Assembly (NCBI GenBank): GCA_013399015.1
Contig: VWZX01010817.1
Coordinates: 1,612,001-1,676,000, forward strand
Reading direction: 5' to 3'
Length of the DNA: 64,000 bases
Source: Galbula dea
Taxonomy: Eukaryota > Chordata > Aves > Piciformes > Galbulidae
Shown: one piece after another, positions 37,801-51,275 of the stretch
Layout of the letters: each line of letters starts with the position of its first letter
Position numbering within the stretch: the stretch's first letter is position 1
Made by a program: the position numbers and the translations under genes
The notes under the pieces: generated by a model
Databases searched by the model: none
What the model was told of the DNA's origin: nothing
Seen by the model: the letters and a program-made list of their open reading frames with translations, nothing else

Positions 37801-39049
37801 AGAAACCTTACAGTAGTTCACAGATAAAATGCATTGAAAGAATACATGACATTGGTTTTTTGCAAAATAACCAGGTTTTGCATTATTAGAAAGAAGTCCT
37901 CCCTTCTGTAAGTGTCATGCTATAACAAATAGCTACATGGGTTGGTACTTGACCTATGAGGAGGATTATTTTTTTCCCCATAGAGTGCCTGTTAATTCAG
38001 ACGATAAGGGACTAATTGTAATGAAATTTCCACTAGTTCTCCCCACTACTCCTAGAGTTCCAGTTTGAGAATTTAAAGTGAATATTGTTTCAGGATTTTT
38101 TATTCCATGCAGTACAGAATGTAGCAATGCTAAGGCTAAAATATCAGGCTAATAAAAAGTTTTGTGTTAATAATAAAAATACCTTTGTCTGATCTGATGA
38201 GGGTTAATCGGAATCAAAGAGAATCAATCCACTGAAAAAGCAACAAAATGAAAACTGTAATCAAGTAGAAGCTCTAACCTTTAGTTTTCAGATTTAGTTT
38301 TTACACCTTACAATTAAATCTATTTTTAAAGCACTGAAAGGGCCAGTAATTCTTTACTAAGCATTTTTCTATCAAAACTATATACAATTACAATATATCC
38401 CTCTAGTTCAAATGATTGATATCAAAAAACATGATGCTAGGTTCATCCCTGGCTAAGTCAAATCACTGAGGCTATGCCAAGGATGGATTTGGCTGAGGTA
38501 ATCTCCAATCAGACACAATTGCTCCAGCTTGCTCAGTAGTAGGAAGAGAAGGATGGACTTCCATACTGATTGGAAATATGAGTCACAGTTCCCCTAAATT
38601 TCATGTTTGTTAGCAGAAGCATTGAATAAGTGATTAAATCAAAAGTACATGCAGTCCCTATTTGTATAAATTGTCACTGCCATACTCATACTGAAAAAAA
38701 GGTATGTGGAAAGACCTAGAACAGAAGGTGTGGGCCAGAAGATACCTAGTGTTTTCATAGTACAGTTGTATTTCTCTCTCCAGCCTGAGATCTGAAGATA
38801 TCTAGTAGACTTAGACAATGTGAATAGGATGGTAGAAAACAAAGAATAAAAAAATGATAGCAGACCAGGTGTGAAGACAGGGGATGATGAGGTGGAAGAA
38901 AGTAACCAAAGAAGGTGTTCATTATCATATTTAGATCATAAACCATTTCCAAATATTCAATCTAATTTTTTACTGTAGAACATTAAATTGCATTTCCTTT
39001 ATCTTTCTAGAGTGAACATGTGATTATATTAATCTTTTGATTGTGTATG

Positions 39050-39600
39050 TTCTACTGCTATACCTCTGCTTCATCTTCCAAGTTTTATAGGAGAGACACC
39101 CAATTCTTTCAGCCTTTCCTCATGCGTCGTATTCTACTGAACTGTCATCACACTAGGTGCTTTCCTCTGGATTTTCAAATTTGTTTTCCATTCTTTTTGT
39201 TTTAGAGTGCCTCACTCAAAACTTGAAATACAGTTCCAACAAGGCCAAGTTGTTGTCAAGCAGAACAAAATAACTGCCTCTCCTACCTTACATAAAGGTT
39301 ACTTCCAGTAACATATCTGAGGAGCAGATTTGCTTGTTTTGCAAGACTACAAAAGTAGTGATTGATATTCTCTTCGTTATCCACAAGGATTTTAAGTTGC
39401 TCCTGTAGATGCTCACCAGCTATACCTCACTTTATAGTTACACCCAAAGTACTCAGAACTTCTCTACATTGAGTATCATCTGGTAGAGTTCCTTAGATTT
39501 ATCTAAATAAACTGGAACTAATAGAATATGTTTTTAACAGTCTGGTTACAATTAATAGTTTCTATAAAGCCAGAATCAAGTAAGTCAACAAAAACATTAA
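39050..39600 (-). mobile_element. Old CR1-type LINE relic, reversed
   Basis: Scattered blocks follow the order of the reversed CR1 3' region: AATTCTTTCAGCCTTTCCTC, CTTTCCTCTGGATTTTC, CTCAAAACTTGAAATACAGT, TATCCACAAGGATTTTAAG and GTCAACAAAAACATTAAA. Divergence is high, so this is an ancient copy without coding capacity. The match is by pattern memory, and boundaries are approximate. Confidence 0.6.
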
Positions 39601-39959
39601 AACCTCATTTTCCATTGTTATCACCTTACACTTTCCTTTACCTTCTGCTATATCTAAACTTCTCTCATTCCTTTTTATGACCAGTAGGCAGTATTTTGCA
39701 TCTGAGCCTCATTTTATAATAATTTATTTCATGACACCTTTATACTCCTTCTTAGCCCTTTTTTTCACCATTTTTCTCAAGAATTCCTCTCTGATTTCAA
39801 GACCTGTAAAGACAACCCATTGGAACCATACTGATACCTTATCATGTCTTGGCAGAACTCCACAGCTCTTATGCTACCCTTTAATTATCCGTCCAAAAGC
39901 ACTAGTAGTTCCCTAAACTTATGAAGGCAGACAATCTTTTTATTGATGTCCATGATCCC

Positions 39960-40430
39960 TATTCTCCTTTTCTCACTTCTTCCTCTTATTCAAACAGTGC
40001 AGGCTACCATCTCATGATCGCTTTCACACCAATTATCTTCTGACTTCTTTAGCCATAATGAAACCTGAACTGAATGCTGCTGCCTTAATTTTTTAAACAT
40101 GTAGGGATAGCACTGTCAGTCACAGGAAATTATGAAGCCTTGTCTATGTCCCAACATTACCTTTTCAACTGCCAGGGAGATTAAAGTCCTCCATTATCTC
40201 AGTTTCTTGTTTTAGAGCATTTCTGTCAAAAATGTGCTTTCAAAAAAACTCTTCCTTTGTGTATGTCTTTTGCATATTTCCACCCAGTTATTCAACAAGT
40301 TACTGGTTTGGATATGCAATACTATGTTGTCCTCTCTTCACCCCTACATATCCTTCAAAAAAATTTATCTCTTAAGTCCACCAGTAGCCTTGTGATTTGT
40401 CCTACTATGACTTACAACTTTCATTTAAAC
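39960..40430 (-). mobile_element. Possible further ancient LINE relic (CR1/L3-like)
   Basis: On the minus strand near 40175-40200 the frame reads MEDFNLPGS, resembling the GDFNLPG motif of the LINE endonuclease domain. Wording such as GGGAGATTAAAGTCCTCC on the plus strand is typical of reversed ancient CR1/L3 copies. Only short blocks are recognisable. Confidence 0.35.
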
Positions 40431-42888
40431 TTTTGATTAATGATGAAATTTTGTTGAATAAAAAATTAAAGGAAGGAGGTGATAAATGTGAAACAACTCG
40501 TGTGAGTTATAAGTCAAATTCAGTGCACATTCCATTTCCATGAAGAGTAGTTGATTGCTTTGTGTGCTTTACTGGTTTACATGTAAAAATAATGAATGTT
40601 TAGAAACTCAGAATTTGAATTAAATATATTTACACAAGGGAATAAAATACTGTGTTCAATTTGTTTTGGGGTTTTTTTTGTCTGAATTCCAGTTTTGCAG
40701 AACAATTTCTTTTATCTTTTCTCTCCCCTCAGAATGGAGAACATTTCAAAACCATGAAATTTCCCACAAAAAAAAAAGAAGGAAACATGGTTTCTAGTGC
40801 CATTTATACCCTCAGACCTACTGCTGCTGCTAGTAAAAAAGCAGCCACAGACTCCTAGAGCATTGCTCCTAGTACAACCACATACAAATTCACTTTCAAA
40901 TATTGTTCCTGTGCTTCTCCCACAGACATATGCCTTGGGCAATGCACAGCACTTTCACGGAACAGGCAGGAAAAGAGAAGGGGAGAATGAAAAATATCAA
41001 GAGGAACTGACAGACATGTTTGATGTCAGGCACCAATGACAAAGAAATGTAAGAGAAAAACAAAACTAATAAGGAAAAAAGTCAGGAAATAAAGACCCAA
41101 ATAAAGGGGATATCTGCAAGTCATGCTACAAGAAGAAATAGCATGCATCTATCAAAGCTGGTAGGTCACTTCATCAACACCTAAAGGCGTAAACAGGAAA
41201 GGTACAAGCAGGAGAACAGATATGCTCTAACAAATCTTCTTTACAGTGAAAATTGCTGGTCATTGGCAACTCCCAACATAGTCAATGGTAATAAAATGTT
41301 TTGGACTATTCTGGACACAAAGCAAAGCACGGGCTAGTCATTATTCTATAGTTGTTTGCTTTTGCAAGGATTTATACAGAAATCACAAACATTCTTGATT
41401 CTAAAAGGCTACTTGGTATGTTTAACCCAGAATTCAGGTAGAATTGCAACCTAAATGAATGCAAGAAATGATTTAGTATTTCTAGATGAATAAAAGTGAA
41501 GATGATGAAATATAAATCTAAAAGGAGGAGGGTGGTTTGGAATACATTTTTTTTTTCCCCTCAAATCTCCACTACTTTTGACAGCTCTGCAAGTCTGAAC
41601 ATAAAAATTCTGAAATGAGAAAAGCAGACATACTTAAAAATATGTATTTTTTACAACTGTAAGATTTTTAGGACTTTGGCCTCCAAAAGGACATATGAGG
41701 GCATGATATCACCTGCAATATCACCCATCTCTGTGTATTCCCTTATCCTGAAAGACTTGCCATATGTTTCAGCTGTACAACTGCATACAGATAATCCAAC
41801 TCCCAAGTCACTAGCCTTCCTCTAAAGATGACCGAGTCCTTTTGCACCACCTATGGCACTCAAACTGAACAGAGACATAAGTTATTGGAAACTAGCAAAT
41901 GCAGGGTCTTGAGAGTACAGCTCTGTAATTTGAGAACAACTTTTATATTCCACATTTATTTTCTGTAATAAACTTACCAGCCATAAAGTTTTAAGTTAGC
42001 TCATCACAAGCTTGGTGATATTTCTTACCTAACAAAATTTAAGTCATAAAATACTTTTGAACTCCAAAACTTAACTCCTATCCTGCTGTATGGGACAGAA
42101 GTGCAAAAAACTCCAACAACCAAACGCTTATTGGTTTGTCAATACAAAGACAGTAAAGTAGATTTAATTCAAGTAAGCCAACAATAAAATATCTTCTTGA
42201 AATAGTATTGTGTTTTATAGTCATTCTTACTATAGCAAGACAAGTCCAAGCTTCTAATCCTCATTGGCTTGATAAAAGGTGAGAGACTCTGCAGGTTATA
42301 AGAAGGTGCTCAAGATCAGTAGACTAACCTGTACCAGGCCCTTAAATGGTTTCCTGAAGTGAGAAAGGCCTAAAGAGCCTGTTTCCAATTCATTGCTCTA
42401 CCTACAAGAAACCTCAGTGGAAATAACTGTCACCATGTCCTCTTCCAACTCTTGCCTCTTCAGGTCCCTGTACCTCTTTCCTTAAAATAGGATATTAGGT
42501 TACACAGACCACAGGGTGAAGAGAAAAGTGTAGGATCCTCAAACTCCCTGGGAGAAAGAAAGGACTGGCTAAGTATTTGGTCCACTTATAGAACAGACTA
42601 CATCTGGTGTGCTGCTCATGTGGAATTAAATCAAAAAGAGATGATCTGACTGCTGGGAATTCAAAGTTAATTCCATTCTACAGATTGGAGCACCAATCAA
42701 CATCCAGTCAAGGGATAACATATTTTCCATCAAGTACCCATGCAATTCTCACTGATAGCAACTGGAAACACATACATGGAAAGTGTGATCTGCCTATCTT
42801 TCTAGCATGGGGATATGCACACTATTAAACAAGCATCAAGCTCTAAGCAACCTCCATCTTTCTACTACTAACACACTTCTGCTTTTTT

Positions 42889-42903
42889 AAAAAAAAAAAA
42901 AAA
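42889..42903. repeat. A homopolymer, 15 nt
   Basis: A T6 run followed directly by an A run in intron. No element body was recognised on either side. Confidence 0.85.
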
Positions 42904-44430
42904 TCAGGACATTTCTTCTTCTTTTGGCCTGCAAAGACTTCTCCCAAATTTCAGTAATTTGAAAAGTTTTTGAGATCACTTGCATTTAATTACATTTTAA
43001 GATATTTATATGTATGTACACTAATATTACTAATATTATATATATTAAATATATACTTTAGATTTACATTTTGTTATCACAGCTTCTCTACCCAGTCTTT
43101 AGCCATAACAGATTAAAAATCAAAGTTCCCAAAACAAAAGCAGAATCAACACCCTGTGTGATGTATATGTGTATGTATGCATGTTTGTGCAGGAACATTG
43201 ATGGTTTTTATTTGTGATGTTACAGATTCAGGCTTCATGAAGTGAGTTTTAACATCTGAACAATAACAGCAGCAATAGCAAATTTACAAACACTCCCTTT
43301 CTATAAATGGTTAGGAAAATAGGCACTGTATTATCTTTATGTGAATATAAACACTGACTTTCTGGGCATCTTGGTGATATTTTGTAGCGGGTCATTACTG
43401 CAACTGACAAATCAGCAGGCACCTAAATGTAACAGAGACGAAAAAAATTTTAAAGCCTTTATAAGCAGACATTCCCCTCTCTTTCCCTAACCCCTATTTA
43501 ATTACAGAGCCTTTCAAATGCCACACAATGCAATTTATAGCTGCTATTAAAAGTAGCCTATCCAAAATTATTAGCTATGAGCAAAGAAAGGAATGAGAAA
43601 TTAACGAAGGAATTGGTTATTAAATTAGAAGCAATGCATTTATAATATAAAAATAAACCAGTGGACACAGTTGTTTTTAACTTTTATATTTTGTTACCTT
43701 TTAATGAATCATGATTAAAACCAGAAATATAAAAAATAGTGCTAGTTATCCTGAATAATCTGCAATTTATGAATTATTATATATGCTACAACATTTCAGG
43801 CTTTCCTTTGCCTTTTAAATATCAGTCTGCACTGATTCCCACTAGGGCATCATGGTACTGGAGTAAAATAAATAATTATAGCAGCAGGAGAGGATACCAT
43901 TTACTGCAGAGAAGAAATATCCCATTTTAAATGCATGCTATCCTGCATCTTGGCCAAAACATCAACACAATTCTGCACTAGAGAAAACCTGTGTATCATG
44001 TAAATGCTTACTTAAAAAAATACTAAGCCTGCAACTAGCCCCAGAGCTCTTCTCTCTCCTGATTTCTGAGTGCAGGCTTTCACAGCACTGAAGGGGGAGA
44101 TTATGATAGATACAGACGCATGTATGTGAGGTTTCTTTTGAGATATTCTCAGCTTCCTAAATAACTAATGAGGTAAGTTCAACAAGAAGGTAAAAATAAA
44201 AGGTTTCTGGCTACTATGAGGTATATTTGAAGCTTATTTTTGCCCTTTGGTATTGAACCTGTGCCAACTCAACGGAGACAGACAAGCATTGACACCACAG
44301 AGTTTGCATCCTGTACCACTGAAAAAGCAAAAATGCCAAGTATATCCTCAGTTTGGTGTGTCGAAACATGAAACAAAAGACAGTGATGAGTGAATCTATC
44401 AAGCTATGTTGTCTCTTTTAACTTTCTTAC

Positions 44431-44484
44431 CTCATTTACATAGACCCAGTGACTATCCTTTGAGGCAAGGTTGGTTTCCACAGC
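44431..44484 (-). CDS. GRID1: GRID1 internal exon, 54 nt (first of four in the window)
   Basis: This exon encodes 18 residues, AVETNLASKDSHWVYVNE, read on the minus strand. As I recall the human GluD1 sequence, it matches residues about 243-260 with one substitution (F to Y near the end). The acceptor is a T-rich tract ending TTTTTGTAG just above 44484, and the donor is GAG followed by GTAAGA just below 44431. It starts and ends in phase 0. GluD1 is a postsynaptic ionotropic-receptor-family protein; its extracellular amino-terminal domain binds cerebellins, which bridge to presynaptic neurexins. This piece lies in the second lobe of that domain. The exon is too short to be seen as an open reading frame and was found by reading the splice sites upstream of the next exon. 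GRID2 is the only realistic alternative; the other exons favour GRID1. Confidence 0.93.
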
Positions 44485-47400
44485 CTACAAAAATAAAAAG
44501 AAATATAATAATAAAAATAAACAAAATGTGAAACAGATTTCTGAAAGAACTTGCATTAATAAGTACTATAAAGCTCATTTTAATTGCTTTTGTTGCTGTT
44601 GGCACTGTTTCAGTAGAGTTCTTTTCATCTCTTCCACTGCTTCTTCATAGAATGGTACCTTATCAGTGGTTGTCATATTTCTCTGATTTTAGTATCTAAA
44701 CCAAAAATACAACATACCATGAAGATAGTCCCTAGATGTACCACAACAACATATTGGAGCAGGGTGGTACCTTAGTAAGATAAGGGATCCTGTGGTGAAC
44801 AAATGCACACAGAACATGCAGTTCATGAGATTTAACTTCCATATGATATGTCTAATGCATCCTAGTAGGCTGGGTTTCTTTTCAATATGCTCTCAAAATA
44901 TACTGCCTCTGCCTCATTACAACTCTGATAGTTTTACTGCTAGCTAGCCTATTAAATGAAAAACACCACTCTGAGACATGGAAGTGAAGTTTATATGAAT
45001 CAACCTCTCTTCATAAGACCCAAGAGTAAGTTATGATTTGCATGGATACTTTTTCTGGCTTCCTGGTGTGGACTTGGATAATCACTTTTTGTTATGAAGA
45101 AACAGCCTTGTCAGGCAGCATATTTATCCATACATATCCATACAACACTCAATGGTTCACTGAAATGCTAACATTGGTAAAAACTGCTAGGACAAAGAGC
45201 ATAACTCCTACTGAGGACCTTAGTGGAAAGATTTGGCAATATGCATAGAAGTTTCTAACTGTCCTCTGTGTTTGAAACAGTCAAGCTCACCTCAAGATAC
45301 TTCACATTATAGTCTAATAAAGCAGTATCAAGAGGTGTACACTACAACAGTGATAACAATATTCATAATGTCCTGCTTAACACGTGGTTAAACAACTATT
45401 ACGGATTCATCTCACCAAACAAACAGGACAGTCCCAGCACACACAATTATTTCAGGAGGCACTTAGTTACACAGAGTTTTGAATGTGCCTGCCTTCAACC
45501 ACTTTCTTCTGCACCCCACTTATTGAACAGATATTCTCATTGCTTTGTTATAAACAGCACTATGAATCACTAAAATGAACCTACTCAAAAAAACAAATAC
45601 AGAAGAACAAAATACTTCCAGTTACTACTTTATTTTTTAACCTGGCTTCTTTCTGCACTCTATTCATTGTGGGTGGCCTCAAATATAGTTGCACTAATAG
45701 AAAGGTGCTCTGTAGAAGACTGAAGCACTGGACTGGACAGGAACATCATCAACCACCTTCCTCTCCAGAACACACTGCATAATAAGCCTCTCAGATATTT
45801 AGCATCAGAGGGGATGAATCATCTTCTCTCATGACACTGACTACAGATGACTGGCTTAGAATAAAAGCCCATGATTTAGGAGCTTGCAGTGAAAGGAAAT
45901 GATATTCATCCATGATAAAGGTAAATGGAGTACTGTTACTTCATTCTAGCACAGGAAACCCCAAAAACTAGTTGAGTAGCTAATAACAACATTATTAACA
46001 TTACTCTTAATTTATACTGTGTTAACGAAAAGATAAAAAAAAAAAAAAGACAGAAGATTAAAATGTATAAATTACTTGCCTAAGTAACTATGTTTTGCAA
46101 CTTTACTCATTTGTGCAGCCTACACAAAGCTAAGAGAAATCGTGGGCAACACACATCCCTCAATCTATTTCTCTTATCCACAAGGTGAAGTACTCCTTTA
46201 AGGAAACAAAAATCCCAAAAAATTAAGCACAAAGAAGTCAAAAGGGAAAAATCAACACAGACAAGACACAGTATATCTCCTCATCATCATAAAAATCATT
46301 ATGGGAAATTAACTATCCCTGGTGTCACAGCAGATGAGAACCAGAGACAACACTTCTGATAAGACAATCTCCTAAACCTGCAGTGAAAATTGTCTCCCTT
46401 GGTAATTGTATGCCTTGCATTTCTTTTAATCTGGCAGGAAAATTAAACTGACCACCTAACTGAGGGATTGCAGCTATCCAGAAAGCTAGCAGTAATGAAA
46501 ACAAGGGGGGAAACTTACACGTTTTCTCCTTATTCACCCCTCTAACATGTTCAGACAAAGCTAAAATAGCCAGGTGCTATAACATATAGAGGAAGAACAA
46601 AATGCTGCCAGCATTGGCAAAGCAGAACTAAATAATGCTCAGGTGCAGAGTTACTGCATTGGCTACATTTTGTGATTTATCTGCAACAGTGAGCAATTTG
46701 TATGAATAAATGCTAAGTCTGGGGAGCTGGAAGAGCCAGGGAATTTGAAATGAATTATTATAATAATTCTTCTGGGTTCATGTCTGGGCAAAAGTTTTCA
46801 CAATGAGGTATCTAAATTGGGGTTGTTAAGAGTCATCAGACTAGACCACTTAGCACCTTCTACTGAAGTCACGGGCTCTACACTTCAAAAGCCCAAAATA
46901 TGTTTAGAAACATAACTGCAGGTAGGCAAGTTTAAATATCTGTAGATGTAACATATAGCATGAAGCATTATTGTAAACCCAGACACACTGAGAGGAAGCA
47001 GAAAGAATTTATCTTTATAACTCATGAAGTTGTTGTTTGGTTTTTTTCTAAGAAGGAAAAGTATCACCACTTGGAAGATTATGGTCACCCATTTTTACTT
47101 AGTTGTTAATTATTCAAGCTGTTCAAGATATTCCAATTTGTATAAGCTTGTTTCTCCACCCATACAAACAGAAAAAACTGTGTTTATGAAACATCTTGAA
47201 GGATCCATTACAACTTGCTACAGAAGTGCACCCTATATTAAACTAGACAAGGAATTTTTGCCATCACTGTGGTTGAGGAAAATATTTGCCATTTATTTGA
47301 GCATGAGTCATGTGCTAAAATAGTTTCTACAGATTTGGAAAAAAAGGGGGGAGTTGAGGCTGTATGCCCTTTTACCTCAATTACATTTCAACAGCCAAGT

Positions 47401-50400
47401 GTTAAATTGCAGAACCCAAGTATGAGAATTATAATTCACTCAGTGGGCCACTGTTAAGGACAAAATATAAATGATATTATCAGAATTGGGACAGACTGGG
47501 AAAAGAGGAAGAGGAGCACTGAATGTAGAAAACTCTGTGTAATTTCTCAGTAAAAACCATTCATAACAGAAATGAAAGTCACTGAAAACCAAAATACAAG
47601 CATTAAGATTTCTGAGCTCATACCAACAACGATAAGAAAAAAGAATAAGATGCTTCATGAAAAACGATTGAAGATATTTTCATGCATATGGCTTTGTTTA
47701 CTCTTAAATGTAAAAGTTAGAATAATTTATTGCCAATAATCCATGACAACTTTATTTTATTGGAATACAGTAGAGAACAAATATTTACATTACATTTATG
47801 AATAAGTAACTCATTATTTTATCTAATGGCAGTTGCAGGATTAAAAGTAGTTAGGAAAGTAAGCAATAAATACTGCTATGTTCAGAAATAAAGCAATACT
47901 GCAGAGAAAAAAAAAACAGAACAGAAACAAACCTTTTCTGACCTTCTCAAAAAAATCTGAAACAGAAACATTTCCAAGAGTGTAATAGCTAGTGAGTAAC
48001 AGGGCAGGCTCTTTTCCACAATACCTGGCTGCTTCTCCAGGGTCAGCACCTTGGTTATTAAGAGCAAAAAGCAGGCTATGTAGAAAGGAATGCATGGATG
48101 AGTGGCTGGACACAACAAAAGAGATGCTGATGGGTGTTCAGACATGAACAGACTGTGTTCCAGTAACAGCAGGATGGGCTGAAGAGTTTAGGCTTTCGTG
48201 CGTCTGTGTTACAGTTACAAACCTGTTGTCTTCCTGCTGTGTACCCAGGGGGACAAGCAGTGGGAATGTCTGGAAACCCCATAACCAATCCCAGGATCCT
48301 AGAAGGAAATGTCTTGCAGATGGCAAACACAGATGGTCCTGCTGTGCATACATTTTTGGAAACAAGGGCTGCCACCCTGAAAATCCATGATATCAAAGGA
48401 CCACCAGAGTGTTCTGTTAGGAGGGATATCAAAGTGTAAAGGGTATTACTGCACATGCTTTACCCGAACGGTGAGTATAAAGAGAATCATAGCTCTCTCT
48501 GGGAGAGGTAGGGAGGGGAAGAAATAGTGAGTAAACTCAGGAGTTCACAGAAAATTATTTGCAGTGTCCTAAGAGATATTAAAAGAGCACAAAACCAAAG
48601 TTATTGCCAACAGATGACTAATTATGGCTGGCAATAGAAAGCAGATAAACCTGCAATGTGGTGAGTGCTCTGTGGTCGCACCAGCAGATACAACCAACCA
48701 TCTTGAGACCATAGCTCCAGGAACCAGACCCCATTGCAAAGTTCCTCCTAGGCAGCTGTCTTCCAGCTTGCAACCTCACTGCAGTTCCTTGCCAACCAGA
48801 CAGGCTGCCAACAGGCAGCCCCCAGCACACATATAGCAGAAAACCAGGCACAGAGCGAGCTAGTAGACTTCTGAAGAAAGAGCTTGTGGGAGACTCAAGT
48901 TTTTTTTAGAGACCAGGACAGTGGGGGATGAAGTTAAGAAACATTCAAGGTCAGCTTTACTACTATGAAATAAGTGGGGAAAAAAAAAAAAGATATTCTT
49001 TCATCACAGGCAAATATCACAAATCTCGGGTTCTTCTGGGGCCATTTGTCATATTTCCCTTCATATTTCTAAAGCAACCAGCATGACAATGATAGATAAA
49101 CCTCTTTTTCTTCTTTTTTTAATTCATAATGAAGGTCTAAGTAAAGAAGGGCTTGGGGAAGTAATTGTGTCTAAATCTCAGGGTTTTGCAAATCTTTCAT
49201 AACGGATCAGTCTCAGCCTTTCCAATTCATTACCCACACATTTTATTTGCCACTGAACAGGTTTTAAAAGAAAACCGTTTCCAGCTATTATTGTACAAAC
49301 CAAGGTTGTTAGCAGTGACTTGCTTTCAAAGGCAGCTTTATTTTTTTTTCCCCTTTCACATCCTTGGAGAAATTATTTAACTACTGTCTCCTCTTCCCCC
49401 ACAAAACAGGAGAAGAATCTTCAGAACCATTTTGAAACTTATCATAGTAAAACAGTAATGGGAAATTAAAGTCACTACCTTCTTTATAGCATTTTATAAG
49501 CCTAAGCCAAACCTAGCTCCAGCTGCTGACTTTCATTACAGAAGATGGACTTACATTTTTTAAAAATATCTTTGTTCTTGATTTAAACATCCCGGAAAAC
49601 ACCCTAGGAATCAGGGAACAGGTTTAGATCCCAAAGAAGAGATAAAAACCAAGTTTCCAATGCAATACGTCTGACAGTAATTAAGTGGACAGTATCAAAG
49701 TGCACCTGTTTATTTGAGTACATTTGTCTATGACTTGGATATAAATAAGTTAGGACATATGAAAAAGTCAATTCTGGTAGGGTGAATGGGTTCTGTTTTT
49801 ATCCCCTAGTTATACAATTTATATTTAGAAAGGTATTCAATTAAAATAGTGCAGTTCACATCCAGGAGTAATTTGCATAGATAATAGAACTTCATAGAAA
49901 CACAATTTTTCTCTAGCAGATACTTGTGCCTCGCTAAAAACTTTCTTTCCATTGCATTTGAAATAAATATCTCTTGGCCTAGTATCTCCAGAAAAGCAAA
50001 ATCCTATAATGTTTAATAGATTTAAAATAAATTAAGCATTACTAGCCACAATAAAGTATTTGTGAAAATAATTCTTTAAAATCTCCTTATAGTACTTACA
50101 CTGCATGAAAGAATACTCCAAATGGATATTCTTTCTAAAGCTTAATTGGTAATGATACCAATTAATATAGTGATTAAACCAAAATTTTCCAGGCCACAGT
50201 ACAACATCACAACTCTAGATCAAAAGTCATAAACCAGAGACACTTTAGACTAACAATCTTGGAAAGAAGAAACTTAGTTGCAGTAAACTGAATCAGGACG
50301 GTAAATTTACTTTTATCATTTAATACAGGTTAATTAAAATATCTAAAAGTTATTTCAAGGTGAAATATGAAAGTTTTCCTTCTCTAAATGGTAAAATGGT

Positions 50401-51275
50401 AATTTAAAGAGGTTCCATGACATCCTTTTTCACAACATAAAATCCACTGAACCTGACCCTTTCTGACAGAACACTACTGTCCCTGAAGAATTCATATTTT
50501 GAATAAAAATATTTTCACCAGAATTTCTATATACTTCCTTTTTCTGGACATTTTCTAAGAAATGTGAATGTACACTTTAAAAACAAAAAACCAAAAAATT
50601 ACCTGGCTCACTGAGTTCCTATCTTTCAGTGATCACTACCTCATATCAATGATACAGTTAATTTCCCTACACCTACAACAGAAGCTATCCGTTCTAAATC
50701 TTGGTGGATATTAGCTTCATGTGAGCGATTAATCACCCACAAGCATACTGTGCTTTTAACATCCTCTTTTCCTGCTAAATTGCTGTATTACCTCACTCTT
50801 AGTCTATACTCTATAAACATACTATTAAAATCCCTCATTCTGTGGGGATGTTTTTCTAAGTTATCATGCACTGTTACATTAAAACACGAAGCATGGTATT
50901 TCCTTGTTACTCTTCTGCAGAACTGCATTGCTAAGAAAAGCTATTCTTCCCTCAGGGGTACTGACAAAGCACAAGTATTGAAAGGCTATCATGAGACTGG
51001 ATAGTGTTTTAACCATTAGAGGTTCCTCCAGTAGTATAAACCTATAGACCTAGCATATTCAGCTCAAATGTCCCACAAAAGATAGGTTAAATTGGTCATA
51101 TAGCTCTCTATACTCTCTTACTCAGATGTTTGGTCATTAGTCTGGGATAGCTAGCCAGAGTTCTTGTTCCCCACAAACTCTGTAATATTTCATTTATTGC
51201 CTCTGCCCAAAAGATATGAAAAGGTCCTTTCTTGACCTCTGTCTCAGTTCCTTCAGAAGCTAAATAACCTAATAA

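Larger units (their letters stand above)
30596..44430 (-). other. GRID1: GRID1 intron, 13,835 nt
   Basis: This intron is complete between the 54-nt and 174-nt exons, with a GTAAGA donor and a CATTCCCAG acceptor. It contains a dinucleotide microsatellite near 34790, a 46-bp-period duplication near 34213, an old reversed CR1 relic at about 39050-39600 with possible further relic to 40430, and a 15-A run at 42889-42903. Somewhat GC-richer patches occur at 31560-31745 and 32930-33200, without recognisable coding content. No exon-like match to GRID1 or to another gene was seen. Confidence 0.88.
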
